From Pararhodospirillum oryzae (GTDB taxonomy: Bacteria > Pseudomonadota > Alphaproteobacteria > Rhodospirillales > Rhodospirillaceae), in NCBI RefSeq assembly GCF_007992075.1, contig NZ_BJZO01000047.1:1-33587 (forward strand): a stretch of 33,587 nt of DNA, in the 5' to 3' direction. Position numbers and translations under genes: made by a program. This document shows, piece after piece, positions 24,641 to 32,919 of this stretch (the first letter of the stretch is position 1; each line of letters begins with the position of its first letter). The notes under the pieces are model-generated. The model made no database searches, was not told the DNA's origin, and was given only the letters and a program-made list of their open reading frames with translations.

Positions 24641-25423
24641 TTACTGCTTGGTCAGCAGGCTGAAGGGGAAATACTTGGCGTTGATCTCGGCGTACACGCC
24701 CTTTTCGATGATCCCGGCCAGGGCCTTGTTGAGGGCCGCCGCCAGCGCCGTGTCATCCTTGCGCATGGCGATGCCCACCTTGTCGTCGTTGATCACCGAG
24801 TCGCCCTTCAGCTCGTAGCCCTGCCCGGCCGGCGACTTCAGCCAGTCGAAGGTCGGATAGGTGTCGTTCAGCAGCAGGTCGAGACGGCCGGCGGTGAGGT
24901 CCATGTAGCCTTCCTCGGCCGTGTCGTACAACTTGATCGTCACATCGTCGGCCAGGTTGTCGGCCAGCCACTGGGCCGACACGGTGGCGCGCTGGGCGCC
25001 GATGGTCAGGCCCTTAAGGCCTTCCTTGGTGGTGGTGAAGGAGCGATCCTTCGCGCCCACGAAATGAAACTGGTTGTAATAATACGGATCCGAGAACAGC
25101 ACGCTTTGCTGACGCTCGGGCGTGATCGACATCGAGGCGATGATGGCGTCGAATTTGTGCGCCAGGAGCCCGGGGATCAGGCCATCCCAGTCCTGGGTCA
25201 CGATCTCGCACTGGGCGTTCATCTCGGCGCACAGGGCTTTCGCGATGTCCACGTCGAAACCCTGCGCCTGGCCCTGGTCATCGACCATGTTGAACGGAGG
25301 GAAGGCGCCCTCGGTGGCGATGCGCAGGGTTTCGGCCTTGGCCGAGGCCGCCCCGCTCAGGGGCGCGGCCAGGAGCAGGCCCAGGGTCGCGGCCAGGGTG
25401 GCAACGGTTTTCTTGAGTGTCAT
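24641..25423 (-). CDS. Amino-acid ABC transporter periplasmic binding protein
   Basis: A 260-residue family 3 solute-binding protein. A signal peptide covers about 1-30 (MTLKKTVATLAATLGLLLAA..ASAKA). The mature part shows LRIATEGAFPPFNMVDDQGQAQGFDVDIAKALCAEM, DGLIPGLLAHKFDAIIASMSITPERQQ and LFSDPYYYNQFHFV, then the second-lobe words LKGLTIGAQRATVSAQWL, DLTAGRLDLLLNDTYP and INDDKVGIAMRKDD, as in lysine/arginine/ornithine/histidine binders. The frame extends ten residues upstream, but the ATG at 25423 starts the signal peptide and has GAGGAG 10 bases upstream. It follows the ATPase gene by 26 bp; two terminators follow it. No permease gene is adjacent. Confidence 0.94.
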   Translation of the reverse strand: MTLKKTVATLAATLGLLLAAPLSGAASAKAETLRIATEGAFPPFNMVDDQGQAQGFDVDIAKALCAEMNAQCEIVTQDWDGLIPGLLAHKFDAIIASMSITPERQQSVLFSDPYYYNQFHFVGAKDRSFTTTKEGLKGLTIGAQRATVSAQWLADNLADDVTIKLYDTAEEGYMDLTAGRLDLLLNDTYPTFDWLKSPAGQGYELKGDSVINDDKVGIAMRKDDTALAAALNKALAGIIEKGVYAEINAKYFPFSLLTKQ

Positions 25424-25449
25424 CGTGCTCGGTCTCCTCGTTGGGTCGG

Positions 25450-26232
25450 TCACGCGCCACCGGTGAGGTGCTTGGCCAGGAACTGGCGGGCCCGTTCGGT
25501 TCGCGGCTGATGGAAAATCTGGGAGGGCGGGCCCTGTTCCTCGATGCGGCCCTGGTGCAAGAACACCACCTCGGAGGCCACCTCGCGGGCAAAGCCCATT
25601 TCGTGCGTCACGATCAGCATGGTCCGGCCTTCCTCGGCCAGGGCGCGGATGACGCCCAGAACCTCGGCGACCAGTTCGGGATCCAGGGCGCTGGTCGGCT
25701 CGTCGAACAAAATAACCTCGGGATCCATGGCCAGCGCCCGCGCGATCGCGGCGCGCTGCTGCTGTCCTCCCGACAGGTGCGAGGGATAGCTGTCGCGCTT
25801 GTCGGCAATGCCCACCTTGTCCAGGAGAGCCAGGCCGCGCTCGCGGGCCTCGGCCCGGGACAGCCCCTTGACGTGCACCGGGGCTTCCATGACGTTGCCC
25901 AGCACGGTCAGGTGGGGCCAGAGGTTGAACCCCTGGAACACAAAGCCGACTCGGGCCCGGAAGGCGGCCAGCTGGCGGGCGTCGCGGGCATTGAGGCCCT
26001 TGCCCCGGCGATCGGGAACCAGGTCCAGCGGCTTGCCGCGCAACTGGATGGCGCCTTGGTCCGGCTGCTCCAGAAGGTTGATGCAGCGCAGGAAGGTGCT
26101 CTTCCCCGATCCGGAAGAACCAAGAATGGCTATGACATCGCCGTCGTGCGCCTTGAGCGAGATCCCGCGCAGAACCTCCAGACGACCAAACGACTTATGA
26201 ATATCCTCAACCTGTAACGCGGCGGCACTCAT
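25450..26232 (-). CDS. Amino-acid ABC transporter ATP-binding protein
   Basis: A 260-residue ABC ATPase of the polar amino-acid uptake group (HisP/ArtP type). Seen: Walker A GSSGSGKS (38-45), Q-loop Gln100 in VFQGFNLWPHLTVLGNV, the ABC signature LSGGQQQR (153-160), Walker B VILFDEP (173-179), SALDPE D-loop and the switch His in IVTHEMGFAREV. The FLRCINLLEQP and INLLE words are typical of the histidine/arginine subgroup, as is the EEQGPPSQIFHQPRTERARQFL tail. The ATG at 26232 has only a G-rich upstream stretch. It is the first gene of a two-gene unit with the binding protein; the two permeases expected for such a transporter are not in this window. Confidence 0.94.
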   Translation of the reverse strand: MSAAALQVEDIHKSFGRLEVLRGISLKAHDGDVIAILGSSGSGKSTFLRCINLLEQPDQGAIQLRGKPLDLVPDRRGKGLNARDARQLAAFRARVGFVFQGFNLWPHLTVLGNVMEAPVHVKGLSRAEARERGLALLDKVGIADKRDSYPSHLSGGQQQRAAIARALAMDPEVILFDEPTSALDPELVAEVLGVIRALAEEGRTMLIVTHEMGFAREVASEVVFLHQGRIEEQGPPSQIFHQPRTERARQFLAKHLTGGA

Positions 26233-26446
26233 CCGGCAGGGTCCCCCGATGTTTTCGTCCCTTTCCCGGTCCCGGGCTCTGGCGTGGCGAGAAGGCCTCC
26301 AAGACCGGTGGACGGGCTTCCCTCGCCCCCCCGTTTGCGACCCTAGCCACCCGCCCCCGCCCCTGGCAAGCGCCTCCTTGCCTTCTTCCCGCCTTCAACG
26401 CGGGCAGACGGCAGGAGAGGCGCCTGTCAGACGGGCAGACGGGCCC

Positions 26447-27718
26447 CTACAACCGGGCCAGGTGATCGGGGGTAATCAGGGTGACACCCTGGTCGGACAC
26501 GAAGAAACGCTTGGCATCAAGCTCGGGATCCTCGCCCACCACGAGTCCCTCGGGAATGCGGCAGCCGGTGCCGACGATGCATTTGGTCAGGCGGGCATGA
26601 CGGCCCACGTCGCACATCGGCAAAATGACCGTATCAACAACTTCGCTGAACGAGTTCACCCGCACGTCGTTGAACAGCAACGATCCGCTCACCTTGCCTC
26701 CCGACACGATGCAGCCGGCCGACAGCATGCTGTCCACCGCCATGCCGCGCCGCTCGTCGGTGTCGAACACGAATTTCGCGGGCGGGCGCTGCATCTGATA
26801 GGTCCAGATCGGCCAATCGGTATCGTACAGATCCAGGGCCGGCGTCACGCTGACCAGGTCGAGGTTCGCGGACCAATAGGCATCAATCGTGCCCACGTCG
26901 CGCCAATACGGCTCGCGACGGCCCACGGAATACACGCAGGACTGGGTAAAACGGTGCGCCTTCATCCGGGCCTTGCCCAGCTGCGACGGGATGATGTCGC
27001 GGCCAAAGTCGTGCTGGCTGTCGGCCTGATCGGCGTCGATGCGCAGGATTTCGTAAAGGTAGTCGGCGTTGAACACGTAAATGCCCATCGAGGCAAAGGT
27101 GCGGTCGGGATGGCCCGGAATGCACGGCGGCTTGGCGGGCTTTTCCAGGAAGCCGATGATGGTGTCCTCGTCGTCCACGTCCACGCAGCCAAAGCCCGTT
27201 GCTTCCTCGCGCGGGACATCCACGCAGGCCACGGTGCAGTCGGCGCCGCTGGCAATGTGCTGGGCCAGGAGCTTGGAATAATCCTGCTTGTAGATGTGAT
27301 CGCCAGCCAGGATCAGCACGTACTTGGGATCGTGCATCCGGATCAGTTCCAGGTTCTGATGCACGGCGTCGGCCGTTCCCAGGTACCACGATTCCTTGCT
27401 CGTCTGCTGCTGGGCGGGCCACAGTTCGACGAATTCCCCGATCTCGGCCTTCAGGAAGCCCCAGCCTCTTTGAATGTGGTGAATCAGGGTGTGCGCGCGA
27501 TACTGGGTCAGCACGCACATCCGCCGGATGCCCGAGTTCATGCAGTTCGAAAGAGGAAAGTCGATGATGCGGTACTTGCCGCCGAAGGGCACCGCCGGCT
27601 TGGATTCCCGATTGGTCAGGTCATGCAAACGCGAGCCACGTCCTCCCGCCAGGACCAGGGCCAGCGTCTCCCTCAGCGCCCGGTTGATGTCGAGATGGAA
27701 ATCCGTGATCTCATCCAT
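26447..27718 (-). CDS. glgC: Glucose-1-phosphate adenylyltransferase
   Basis: GlgC makes ADP-glucose from glucose-1-phosphate and ATP, the committed step of bacterial glycogen synthesis. The 423-residue protein has LVLAGGRGSRLHDLTNRESKPAVPFGGKYRIIDF (about 21-54, nucleotide-binding loop), YLGTADAVHQNL, VLILAGDHIYKQDY, FLEKPAKPP, ASMGIYVFN, YWRDVGTIDAYW and a C-terminal left-handed helix (SAGCIVSGGKVSGSLLFNDVRV). The N-terminal region is the allosteric type regulated by glycolytic intermediates such as fructose-6-phosphate or pyruvate in photosynthetic alphaproteobacteria (family knowledge). AAGGA lies about 9 bases before the ATG. It is divergent from glgA. Confidence 0.97.
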   Translation of the reverse strand: MDEITDFHLDINRALRETLALVLAGGRGSRLHDLTNRESKPAVPFGGKYRIIDFPLSNCMNSGIRRMCVLTQYRAHTLIHHIQRGWGFLKAEIGEFVELWPAQQQTSKESWYLGTADAVHQNLELIRMHDPKYVLILAGDHIYKQDYSKLLAQHIASGADCTVACVDVPREEATGFGCVDVDDEDTIIGFLEKPAKPPCIPGHPDRTFASMGIYVFNADYLYEILRIDADQADSQHDFGRDIIPSQLGKARMKAHRFTQSCVYSVGRREPYWRDVGTIDAYWSANLDLVSVTPALDLYDTDWPIWTYQMQRPPAKFVFDTDERRGMAVDSMLSAGCIVSGGKVSGSLLFNDVRVNSFSEVVDTVILPMCDVGRHARLTKCIVGTGCRIPEGLVVGEDPELDAKRFFVSDQGVTLITPDHLARL

Positions 27719-27953
27719 GGGTTAGGTTCCTTGTTGGCATGAAGCAGGTTCAGACGGGTGGCATCCCTTTTATAAGGGTTGCAGGGAGGATGCCCAGGGG
27801 GCAAATGATTGAATTGTGGCGCGGCACCCCGTCCGCACGCGAAACAAAGACAGGATTGTCCCTTGTCTCGGCGGGGAAATCTTGGCAGTACCATCGGCCG
27901 AATCAAACCCGGGGACGCGCGGTGGAGCCCCGGCGCATGGGGGTGTGGCGTTG
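27719..27953. promoter_or_regulatory. Divergent glgC / glgA control region
   Basis: The 235-bp gap should hold promoters for both sides. On the minus strand TATAAA (27769-27774) is a fair -10 for glgC, about 50 bp from its start, with a poor -35. It lies inside small inverted repeats (CCCTT/AAGGG and GCATCC/GGATGC near 27761-27792). No convincing -35/-10 pair was found for glgA. Confidence 0.4.
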
Positions 27954-29402
27954 ATGAACGTGCTGTTTGTGACCTCGGAAGCCTATCCGCTGGTTAAGAC
28001 CGGAGGCCTGGGCGACGTGGCCGGAGCCTTGCCGGTTGCCTTGCGCGCCCGGGGCATTGATGCCCGCATTTTGTTGCCGGCCTATCCCGACGCCATGAGC
28101 CGGGCACGCCTCAGCGGGCGGTCGATCGCGCTGGGCAACCCGCTGGGCGTGGGCGAGGCGCGCCTGCTCGAAGGCGAGATGCCCGATTCCGGCTGCCCCT
28201 TGTGGCTGCTCGACTGTCAGCCGATGTACGAGCGCACGGGCAACCCCTACATGATCTATCCGGGCTGCGACTGGCCCGACAACTTCCGTCGTTTCGGCCT
28301 GCTCTCCAAGGTCGCGGCGATGATGGGGGCGAGCGGCGGGCTGGTCGACTGGCGTCCCGATGTCCTGCACTGCCACGACTGGCAGACCGGCTTCGTGCCG
28401 GCCTACCTGCGAGCCTGGGGCGCGGCGCGCCCGCCGGTGATGTTCACCATTCACAACCTCCATTACATGGGGCTGTTCGGCACCGAGATCCTCGACATGA
28501 TCGGCCTGCCGCACTGGATGCGTGGCATTGACGGGCTCGAACACCACGGCCTGGTCTCGGGGCTCAAGGCCGGCATCCAGTATGCCCAGGCGATTACCAC
28601 GGTCAGCCCCACCTACGCGGCCGAAATCCGCACGCCCGAGGGCGGCATGGGCCTGGATGGCCTGCTGCGCCTGCGCGGCCCCGCGGTTTCGGGCATCCTG
28701 AACGGCATCGATCCCGACATCTGGAACCCGCTTGAAGACCCCAACCTGGCCGCGCCCATCGACCCCGCCGACCCCGGCCCCGGCAAGTACGCGAACAAGA
28801 TGGCCCTCAAGCGCCAGATGGGCCTGGACCTGAGCGACGACCGCCCCCTGTTCGGCCTGGTCAGCCGCATGGTCGAGCAAAAGGGCATTGACCTGATCTT
28901 GGGCGCCATCCCGCGCATGGTCGAAGGCGGCGCCTTCCTGGCCATCCTGGGGTCGGGGGACCGGCACTTCGAATACGAACTGAACCGGGCCGCCGCCCGC
29001 CACCCCGGCCACGTCGCCATCCATGTCGGCTACGACGAACACCTCTCGCACCTGATCCAGGGCGCCGCCGATTTCGTGCTGGTGCCGTCGCGCTTCGAGC
29101 CGTGCGGCCTGACCCAGCTGTACGCCCTGCGCTACGGGGCCATTCCGGTGGTGCGCCGGACCGGCGGCCTGGCCGACTCGGTGGTGCCGCTCGATCATCC
29201 CGACGGCGGCACCGGCATCGTGTTCGAGCATCCGTTCACCGATGCGCTGGAATGGGCCGTGGGCCAGGCCATCGCCTTGTACCACGACAAACCGGCCCTG
29301 GAGGCCGTGCGCCGGCGCGGCATGGCCCGGGACTTCACCTGGAACCGCTCCGCGATGGAGTACATTCGTCTTTACGAATCCCTGATCGCGCGCGCGCCTT
29401 GA
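27954..29402 (+). CDS. glgA: Glycogen synthase (ADP-glucose)
   Basis: GlgA (GT5) adds glucose from ADP-glucose to the non-reducing end of glycogen. The 482-residue protein begins MNVLFVTSEAYPLVKTGGLGDVAGALP with the KxGGL ADP-glucose motif (Lys15-Leu19). It continues with TIHNLHYMGLFG, TTVSPTYAAEI, NGIDPDIWNP, FGLVSRMVEQKGIDLIL and the catalytic-site words VPSRFEPCGLTQLYALRYGAIPVVRRTGGLADSV. The frame is open back to 27816, but the ATG at 27954 starts the conserved strand. Its Shine-Dalgarno is weak (GGGGGTG about 11 bases upstream). glgP follows after 78 bp on the same strand. Confidence 0.97.
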   Translation: MNVLFVTSEAYPLVKTGGLGDVAGALPVALRARGIDARILLPAYPDAMSRARLSGRSIALGNPLGVGEARLLEGEMPDSGCPLWLLDCQPMYERTGNPYMIYPGCDWPDNFRRFGLLSKVAAMMGASGGLVDWRPDVLHCHDWQTGFVPAYLRAWGAARPPVMFTIHNLHYMGLFGTEILDMIGLPHWMRGIDGLEHHGLVSGLKAGIQYAQAITTVSPTYAAEIRTPEGGMGLDGLLRLRGPAVSGILNGIDPDIWNPLEDPNLAAPIDPADPGPGKYANKMALKRQMGLDLSDDRPLFGLVSRMVEQKGIDLILGAIPRMVEGGAFLAILGSGDRHFEYELNRAAARHPGHVAIHVGYDEHLSHLIQGAADFVLVPSRFEPCGLTQLYALRYGAIPVVRRTGGLADSVVPLDHPDGGTGIVFEHPFTDALEWAVGQAIALYHDKPALEAVRRRGMARDFTWNRSAMEYIRLYESLIARAP

Positions 29403-29480
29403 AATACGATGGCAAAAAGCAGACGCTACGGAACCTAGGGGCGTCTTGCACCCAAATGTGACAAGTCATGGGGGACCGGC

Positions 29481-31967
29481 ATGAAAGCGTCGATCAGCAC
29501 CTTGAACGACCTGGACGAAGGCATCGACTTCAGGAATGTTGACCAGATCAAGCGGGGACTGCTGGCCTCCATGGTCCGCTACGTTGGTTTCGATCCGGAA
29601 TCAGCAACACCGCACGACTGGTTCTTTGCCCTGGCCGGCCTGCTGCGCGGTCACCTGAGCGAACAGGGCATGCGCACCTCGCGCAGCCAGTACGGGCAGG
29701 ACGTCAAGCGCGTTTACTACCTGTCGATGGAATTCCTCACCGGCCGGCGCCTGATGAAGCACCTGCTGGACCTGGGCATCGAACCGCAGGTGCGCGCCGC
29801 CCTGGCCGAGCTGGGCCAGAACCTGGACACGGTCGCCGAGCAGGAAAGCGATGCCGCGCTCGGCAACGGCGGCCTGGGACGGCTGGCCGCGTGTTTCCTG
29901 GATTCCATGGCCACCCACGCCTATCCCGGCTACGGCTATGGCATCCGCTACGAGTTCGGCATGTTCTCGCAGACAATCGAGAACGGCCAGCAGGTGGAGC
30001 ACCCGGAAAGCTGGCTGCAAAACGGCAGCCCGTGGGAGATCGTGCGCCACAACGTGAGCCATACCGTGCGCTTTGGCGGGCGGATCGTGTGCTTCCGCGA
30101 CGAGGAAGGCCGGGAAAGCTGCCGCTGGGTCGATACCGACGACGTGGTGGCCGAGGCCTACGACCTGAAGGAAACCGGCTACGGCGGCGCCATCTCGGTG
30201 AACCTGCGCTTGTGGTCGGCCCGCTCGACCCAGGATTTCGACCTGCGCTATTTCAACGAAGGCAACTACATCGAGGCGGTGAAGGAAAAGACCGTCAGCG
30301 AAACCTTGTCCAAGGTGCTTTACCCGATGGACACGACGCTGATGGGGCAGGAACTGCGCCTGAAGCAGGAGTATTTCTTCGTCTCGGCCTCGTTGCAGGA
30401 CATCCTGGCCCGCTTCTTGAAGGTTCACAAGAACCCGCGCCTGTTCCCGGAAAAGACGGTTATCCAGCTCAACGATACCCATCCCGCCCTGGCGGTGCCC
30501 GAGTTGATGCGCCTCCTCATGGATCAGCACGGGTTGAACTGGGAAGACGCCTGGGACATCACCCGCAACACCTTTGCCTACACCAACCACACCTTGCTGC
30601 CCGAGGCCCTGGAAACGTGGCCCATCGACCTGATGGAAGCCCTGCTGCCCCGGCACATGGAAATCATCTACCGCATTAACTACTTTTTCTTGCAGGAAAT
30701 CCGCCGCACCTATCCGGGCGACGTGGAGATGGTGCGCCGCCTGTCGCTGATCGACGATTCCACCCGGCGGGTGCGCATGGCCCACCTCGCGGTCGTGGGC
30801 AGCGCCCGGGTCAATGGCGTGGCGGCGCTCCACACCGAGCTGCTGCGCTCGCGTGTCTTCCCCGACTTCGACCGGATCTATCCGGGCAAGTTCGTGAACG
30901 TCACCAACGGCATCACGCAACGGCGCTGGCTGCTGCAGTCCAACCCGCCCCTGGCCACCCTGATCACGGATGCCATCGGCCCGGCGTGGGTCAGCGATCT
31001 GGATCGCCTGCGCGACCTGGAAGCCCTGGCCGACGACGCGGCGTTCCAAGACAGCTTCCGCGCCATCAAGCGCAAGGCCAAGACCCGCGCCGCCGCCCTG
31101 ATCGCCGAACGCTGTGGCGTGGCCGTGCGCCCCGAAACCCTGTTCGATACCCAGATCAAGCGCATCCACGAATACAAGCGCCAGCTTCTGAACATCTTGC
31201 AGGTGATCGCCCGCTACAACCACCTGCGCGCCTCGGGCAAGCCCGACCTGCTGCCGCGCACGGTGATTTTCGGCGGCAAGGCGGCGCCCGGCTACTTCAT
31301 GGCCAAGAAGATTATTCGCCTGATCAACGACGTGGCCGACGCCATCAACCACGATCCGGCGGTGCGCGGCCTGCTGCGCGTGGCCTTCGTGCCCAATTAC
31401 AATGTCTCGACCGCCGAAATCCTGATCCCGGGCTGTGACCTGTCGGAACAGATCTCGACCGCCGGCACCGAGGCCTCGGGCACCGGCAACATGAAGTTCG
31501 CCCTGAACGGTGCCCTGACCATCGGCACCCTGGACGGCGCCAACATCGAAATTCGCGAGGAAGTGGGTGAAGACAACATCTTCATCTTCGGTCAGACCGC
31601 CGAGGAAGTCGCCCGCACCAAGGCGGCCGGGTACAATCCCTGGAACATCTACCACAACGACCCGGAACTGAAGACCGTCATTGACATGATCCGCGACGGC
31701 TTCTTCTGCACCGAGCAGCCCGACCGGTATCATCCGCTGGTCAACGCCCTGCTGGATGGCGGCGACGTCTTCCTGGTGCTGGCCGACTTCCGCAGCTACA
31801 TGAACGCCCAGGCCGCCGTCGATGCCCTGTACACCGACGAAAAGACCTGGACGCGCAAGGCGATCTTGAACGTGGCCCGCATGGGCAAGTTCTCATCGGA
31901 CCGCGCCATCCACACCTACGCCCGCGAAATCTGGGGCATCGACAAGATGACCCGCGACGACGCGTAA
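29481..31967 (+). CDS. glgP: Glycogen/maltodextrin phosphorylase
   Basis: GlgP releases glucose-1-phosphate from glycogen by phosphorolysis, using PLP. The 828-residue length is normal. Seen: GQDVKRVYYLSMEFLTGRRL (about 72-91), AALGNGGLGRLAACFLDSMA (about 125-144), YGIRYEFGMFSQ, VIQLNDTHPALAVPELMRLL, AYTNHTLLPEALETWP, VTNGITQRRWL, IKRIHEYKRQLLN, and the PLP block EASGTGNMKFALNGALTIGTLDGAN with the Schiff-base lysine at about residue 672. GGGGGACC precedes the ATG. It follows glgA by 78 bp, giving a synthesis-plus-breakdown pair; glgB and glgX are not in this window. Confidence 0.98.
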   Translation: MKASISTLNDLDEGIDFRNVDQIKRGLLASMVRYVGFDPESATPHDWFFALAGLLRGHLSEQGMRTSRSQYGQDVKRVYYLSMEFLTGRRLMKHLLDLGIEPQVRAALAELGQNLDTVAEQESDAALGNGGLGRLAACFLDSMATHAYPGYGYGIRYEFGMFSQTIENGQQVEHPESWLQNGSPWEIVRHNVSHTVRFGGRIVCFRDEEGRESCRWVDTDDVVAEAYDLKETGYGGAISVNLRLWSARSTQDFDLRYFNEGNYIEAVKEKTVSETLSKVLYPMDTTLMGQELRLKQEYFFVSASLQDILARFLKVHKNPRLFPEKTVIQLNDTHPALAVPELMRLLMDQHGLNWEDAWDITRNTFAYTNHTLLPEALETWPIDLMEALLPRHMEIIYRINYFFLQEIRRTYPGDVEMVRRLSLIDDSTRRVRMAHLAVVGSARVNGVAALHTELLRSRVFPDFDRIYPGKFVNVTNGITQRRWLLQSNPPLATLITDAIGPAWVSDLDRLRDLEALADDAAFQDSFRAIKRKAKTRAAALIAERCGVAVRPETLFDTQIKRIHEYKRQLLNILQVIARYNHLRASGKPDLLPRTVIFGGKAAPGYFMAKKIIRLINDVADAINHDPAVRGLLRVAFVPNYNVSTAEILIPGCDLSEQISTAGTEASGTGNMKFALNGALTIGTLDGANIEIREEVGEDNIFIFGQTAEEVARTKAAGYNPWNIYHNDPELKTVIDMIRDGFFCTEQPDRYHPLVNALLDGGDVFLVLADFRSYMNAQAAVDALYTDEKTWTRKAILNVARMGKFSSDRAIHTYAREIWGIDKMTRDDA

Positions 31968-31980
31968 ACGCTCAGGGCTT

Positions 31981-32052
31981 GGGGGAGTGAAGGCTTCGCC
32001 TGTGGGGGCCTTCGCCCCCACTCCCCCGCCTGGGGAGGCCGCGCCTCCCCAG
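31981..32052. terminator. Paired GC-rich palindromes after glgP (bidirectional terminator / extragenic repeat)
   Basis: Just past the glgP stop. GGGGGAGTG (31981-31989) pairs with CACTCCCCC (32019-32027), with internal hairpins AGGC-TTC-GCCT and TGGGGGC-CTTC-GCCCCCA (32003-32020, competing with the outer stem). A second perfect hairpin, CTGGGGAGGC (32030-32039) / GCCTCCCCAG (32043-32052), has a 3-base loop. No T-run follows. The form resembles extragenic palindromic elements seen in related genomes, but copy number cannot be judged here. Confidence 0.55.
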
Positions 32053-32134
32053 ACCCCAACAGTCAAGGGGACAAGACGGGCGCGAGGCGTTGGGGGCGGG
32101 CATTCAACCCGGATACGTCAAAATACAAAAACCG

Positions 32135-32181
32135 CTCACCGGTGAGTCGCGCATTGACGAGCGTTTCGACGCCGATACATT
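32135..32181 (+). promoter_or_regulatory. Operator-like palindrome and promoter upstream of the DUF3800 gene
   Basis: CTCACCGGTGAG (32135-32146) is a perfect 12-bp palindrome. Seven bases further, TTGACG (32154-32159), a 16-base spacer and TACATT (32176-32181) form a good sigma70-type promoter about 33 bp before the ATG. A palindrome just upstream of the -35 suggests an operator, possibly bound by a regulator encoded elsewhere. Confidence 0.45.
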
Positions 32182-32214
32182 GGCTGCGCTCGCGCTGAAC
32201 GTCGGAGGGCCCTT

Positions 32215-32919
32215 ATGAAATTCGAGGTCTATTGCGACGAAGCCCATCCTGATCTGTTCACCTCGGCCAAGCCCCATGCGCGCTATCTGATGATCGGCAG
32301 TCTTTGGCTGCCTGCTGAGCTGCGCGAGGAGGTCAAGGAAAAAATCAGGCGCCTGCGCGAACGCCACGGCGTATGGGGTGAGGCGAAATGGACCAGGATT
32401 TCGCCGGCCAAAGCCGATTTCTATCACGAGTTTCTCGATCTGTTCATGAGCTACGGCATGGACATGCGCTTCCGCTGCATCGCAGTGGATCGCACCCAGG
32501 TCAATCTGACATTACACAATGGCGATGGTGAGCTCGGTTTCTACAAGTTCTATTACCAGCTTCTGAAACACTGGATTTTTGATTTCAACGAATACCGCAT
32601 TTTCTGCGACCTGAAGAGCAACAGAGACCGTACTCGGCTCCGGGTTCTGAAGCGCTGTCTCGATTATGCCAACAGATCGGCGATTGTCACCGATGTCCAG
32701 TCGCTGCCGTCACCCGAAGTCGCCCTCTTGCAGCTCTGTGACGTACTGCTGGGGGCGGCCAGCAGCCGCTTGAATGACACGCTGAAGCCGGGTTCGGCCA
32801 AGGAAAGACTCGTCAAACTCCTGGAAGCGCGTCTCGATCTATGCGGGCCGCTGACGGCTACCGGGGCCGCCGAGAAGAAGTTCAACATTTTCAAAATTCG
32901 CCTGGAGGGAGGATGGTGA
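32215..32919 (+). CDS. DUF3800 domain protein (predicted RNase H-like fold)
   Basis: A 234-residue protein that I assign to DUF3800 from its motif order: an N-terminal YCDEA (Asp8, Glu9), GEAKWTRIS (Glu56, Lys58), a strand with VDR (Asp92), FCDLKSNRDRTRLRVLKRCL (Asp132) and the C-terminal LLQLCDVLLGAASSRLN (Asp176). These spaced acidic residues fit a metal-dependent RNase H-like nuclease core (inference). GGAGGG lies 5 bases before the ATG. Codons end in A or T far more often than in the adjacent glgP, suggesting horizontal acquisition. The stop overlaps the start of the next gene (TGATG), so the two are translated together. DUF3800 proteins often occur near mobile or defence genes; the function is unknown. 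Confidence 0.87.
   Translation: MKFEVYCDEAHPDLFTSAKPHARYLMIGSLWLPAELREEVKEKIRRLRERHGVWGEAKWTRISPAKADFYHEFLDLFMSYGMDMRFRCIAVDRTQVNLTLHNGDGELGFYKFYYQLLKHWIFDFNEYRIFCDLKSNRDRTRLRVLKRCLDYANRSAIVTDVQSLPSPEVALLQLCDVLLGAASSRLNDTLKPGSAKERLVKLLEARLDLCGPLTATGAAEKKFNIFKIRLEGGW

Noticed and set aside
26395-26446. Repeated CAGACGG words downstream of glgC
   Set aside because: Three or four imperfect short copies without regular spacing; not a CRISPR array and not clearly an element.
29601-31733. A 710-codon open frame antisense to glgP
   Set aside because: It mirrors glgP codons in a GC-rich gene, has no recognisable domain and no ribosome site; the sense strand is unambiguously GlgP.
32104-32427. A 107-codon minus-strand frame over the DUF3800 promoter and 5' end
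   Set aside because: It would run through the promoter, the palindrome and the start of a better-supported gene, and has no recognisable feature.
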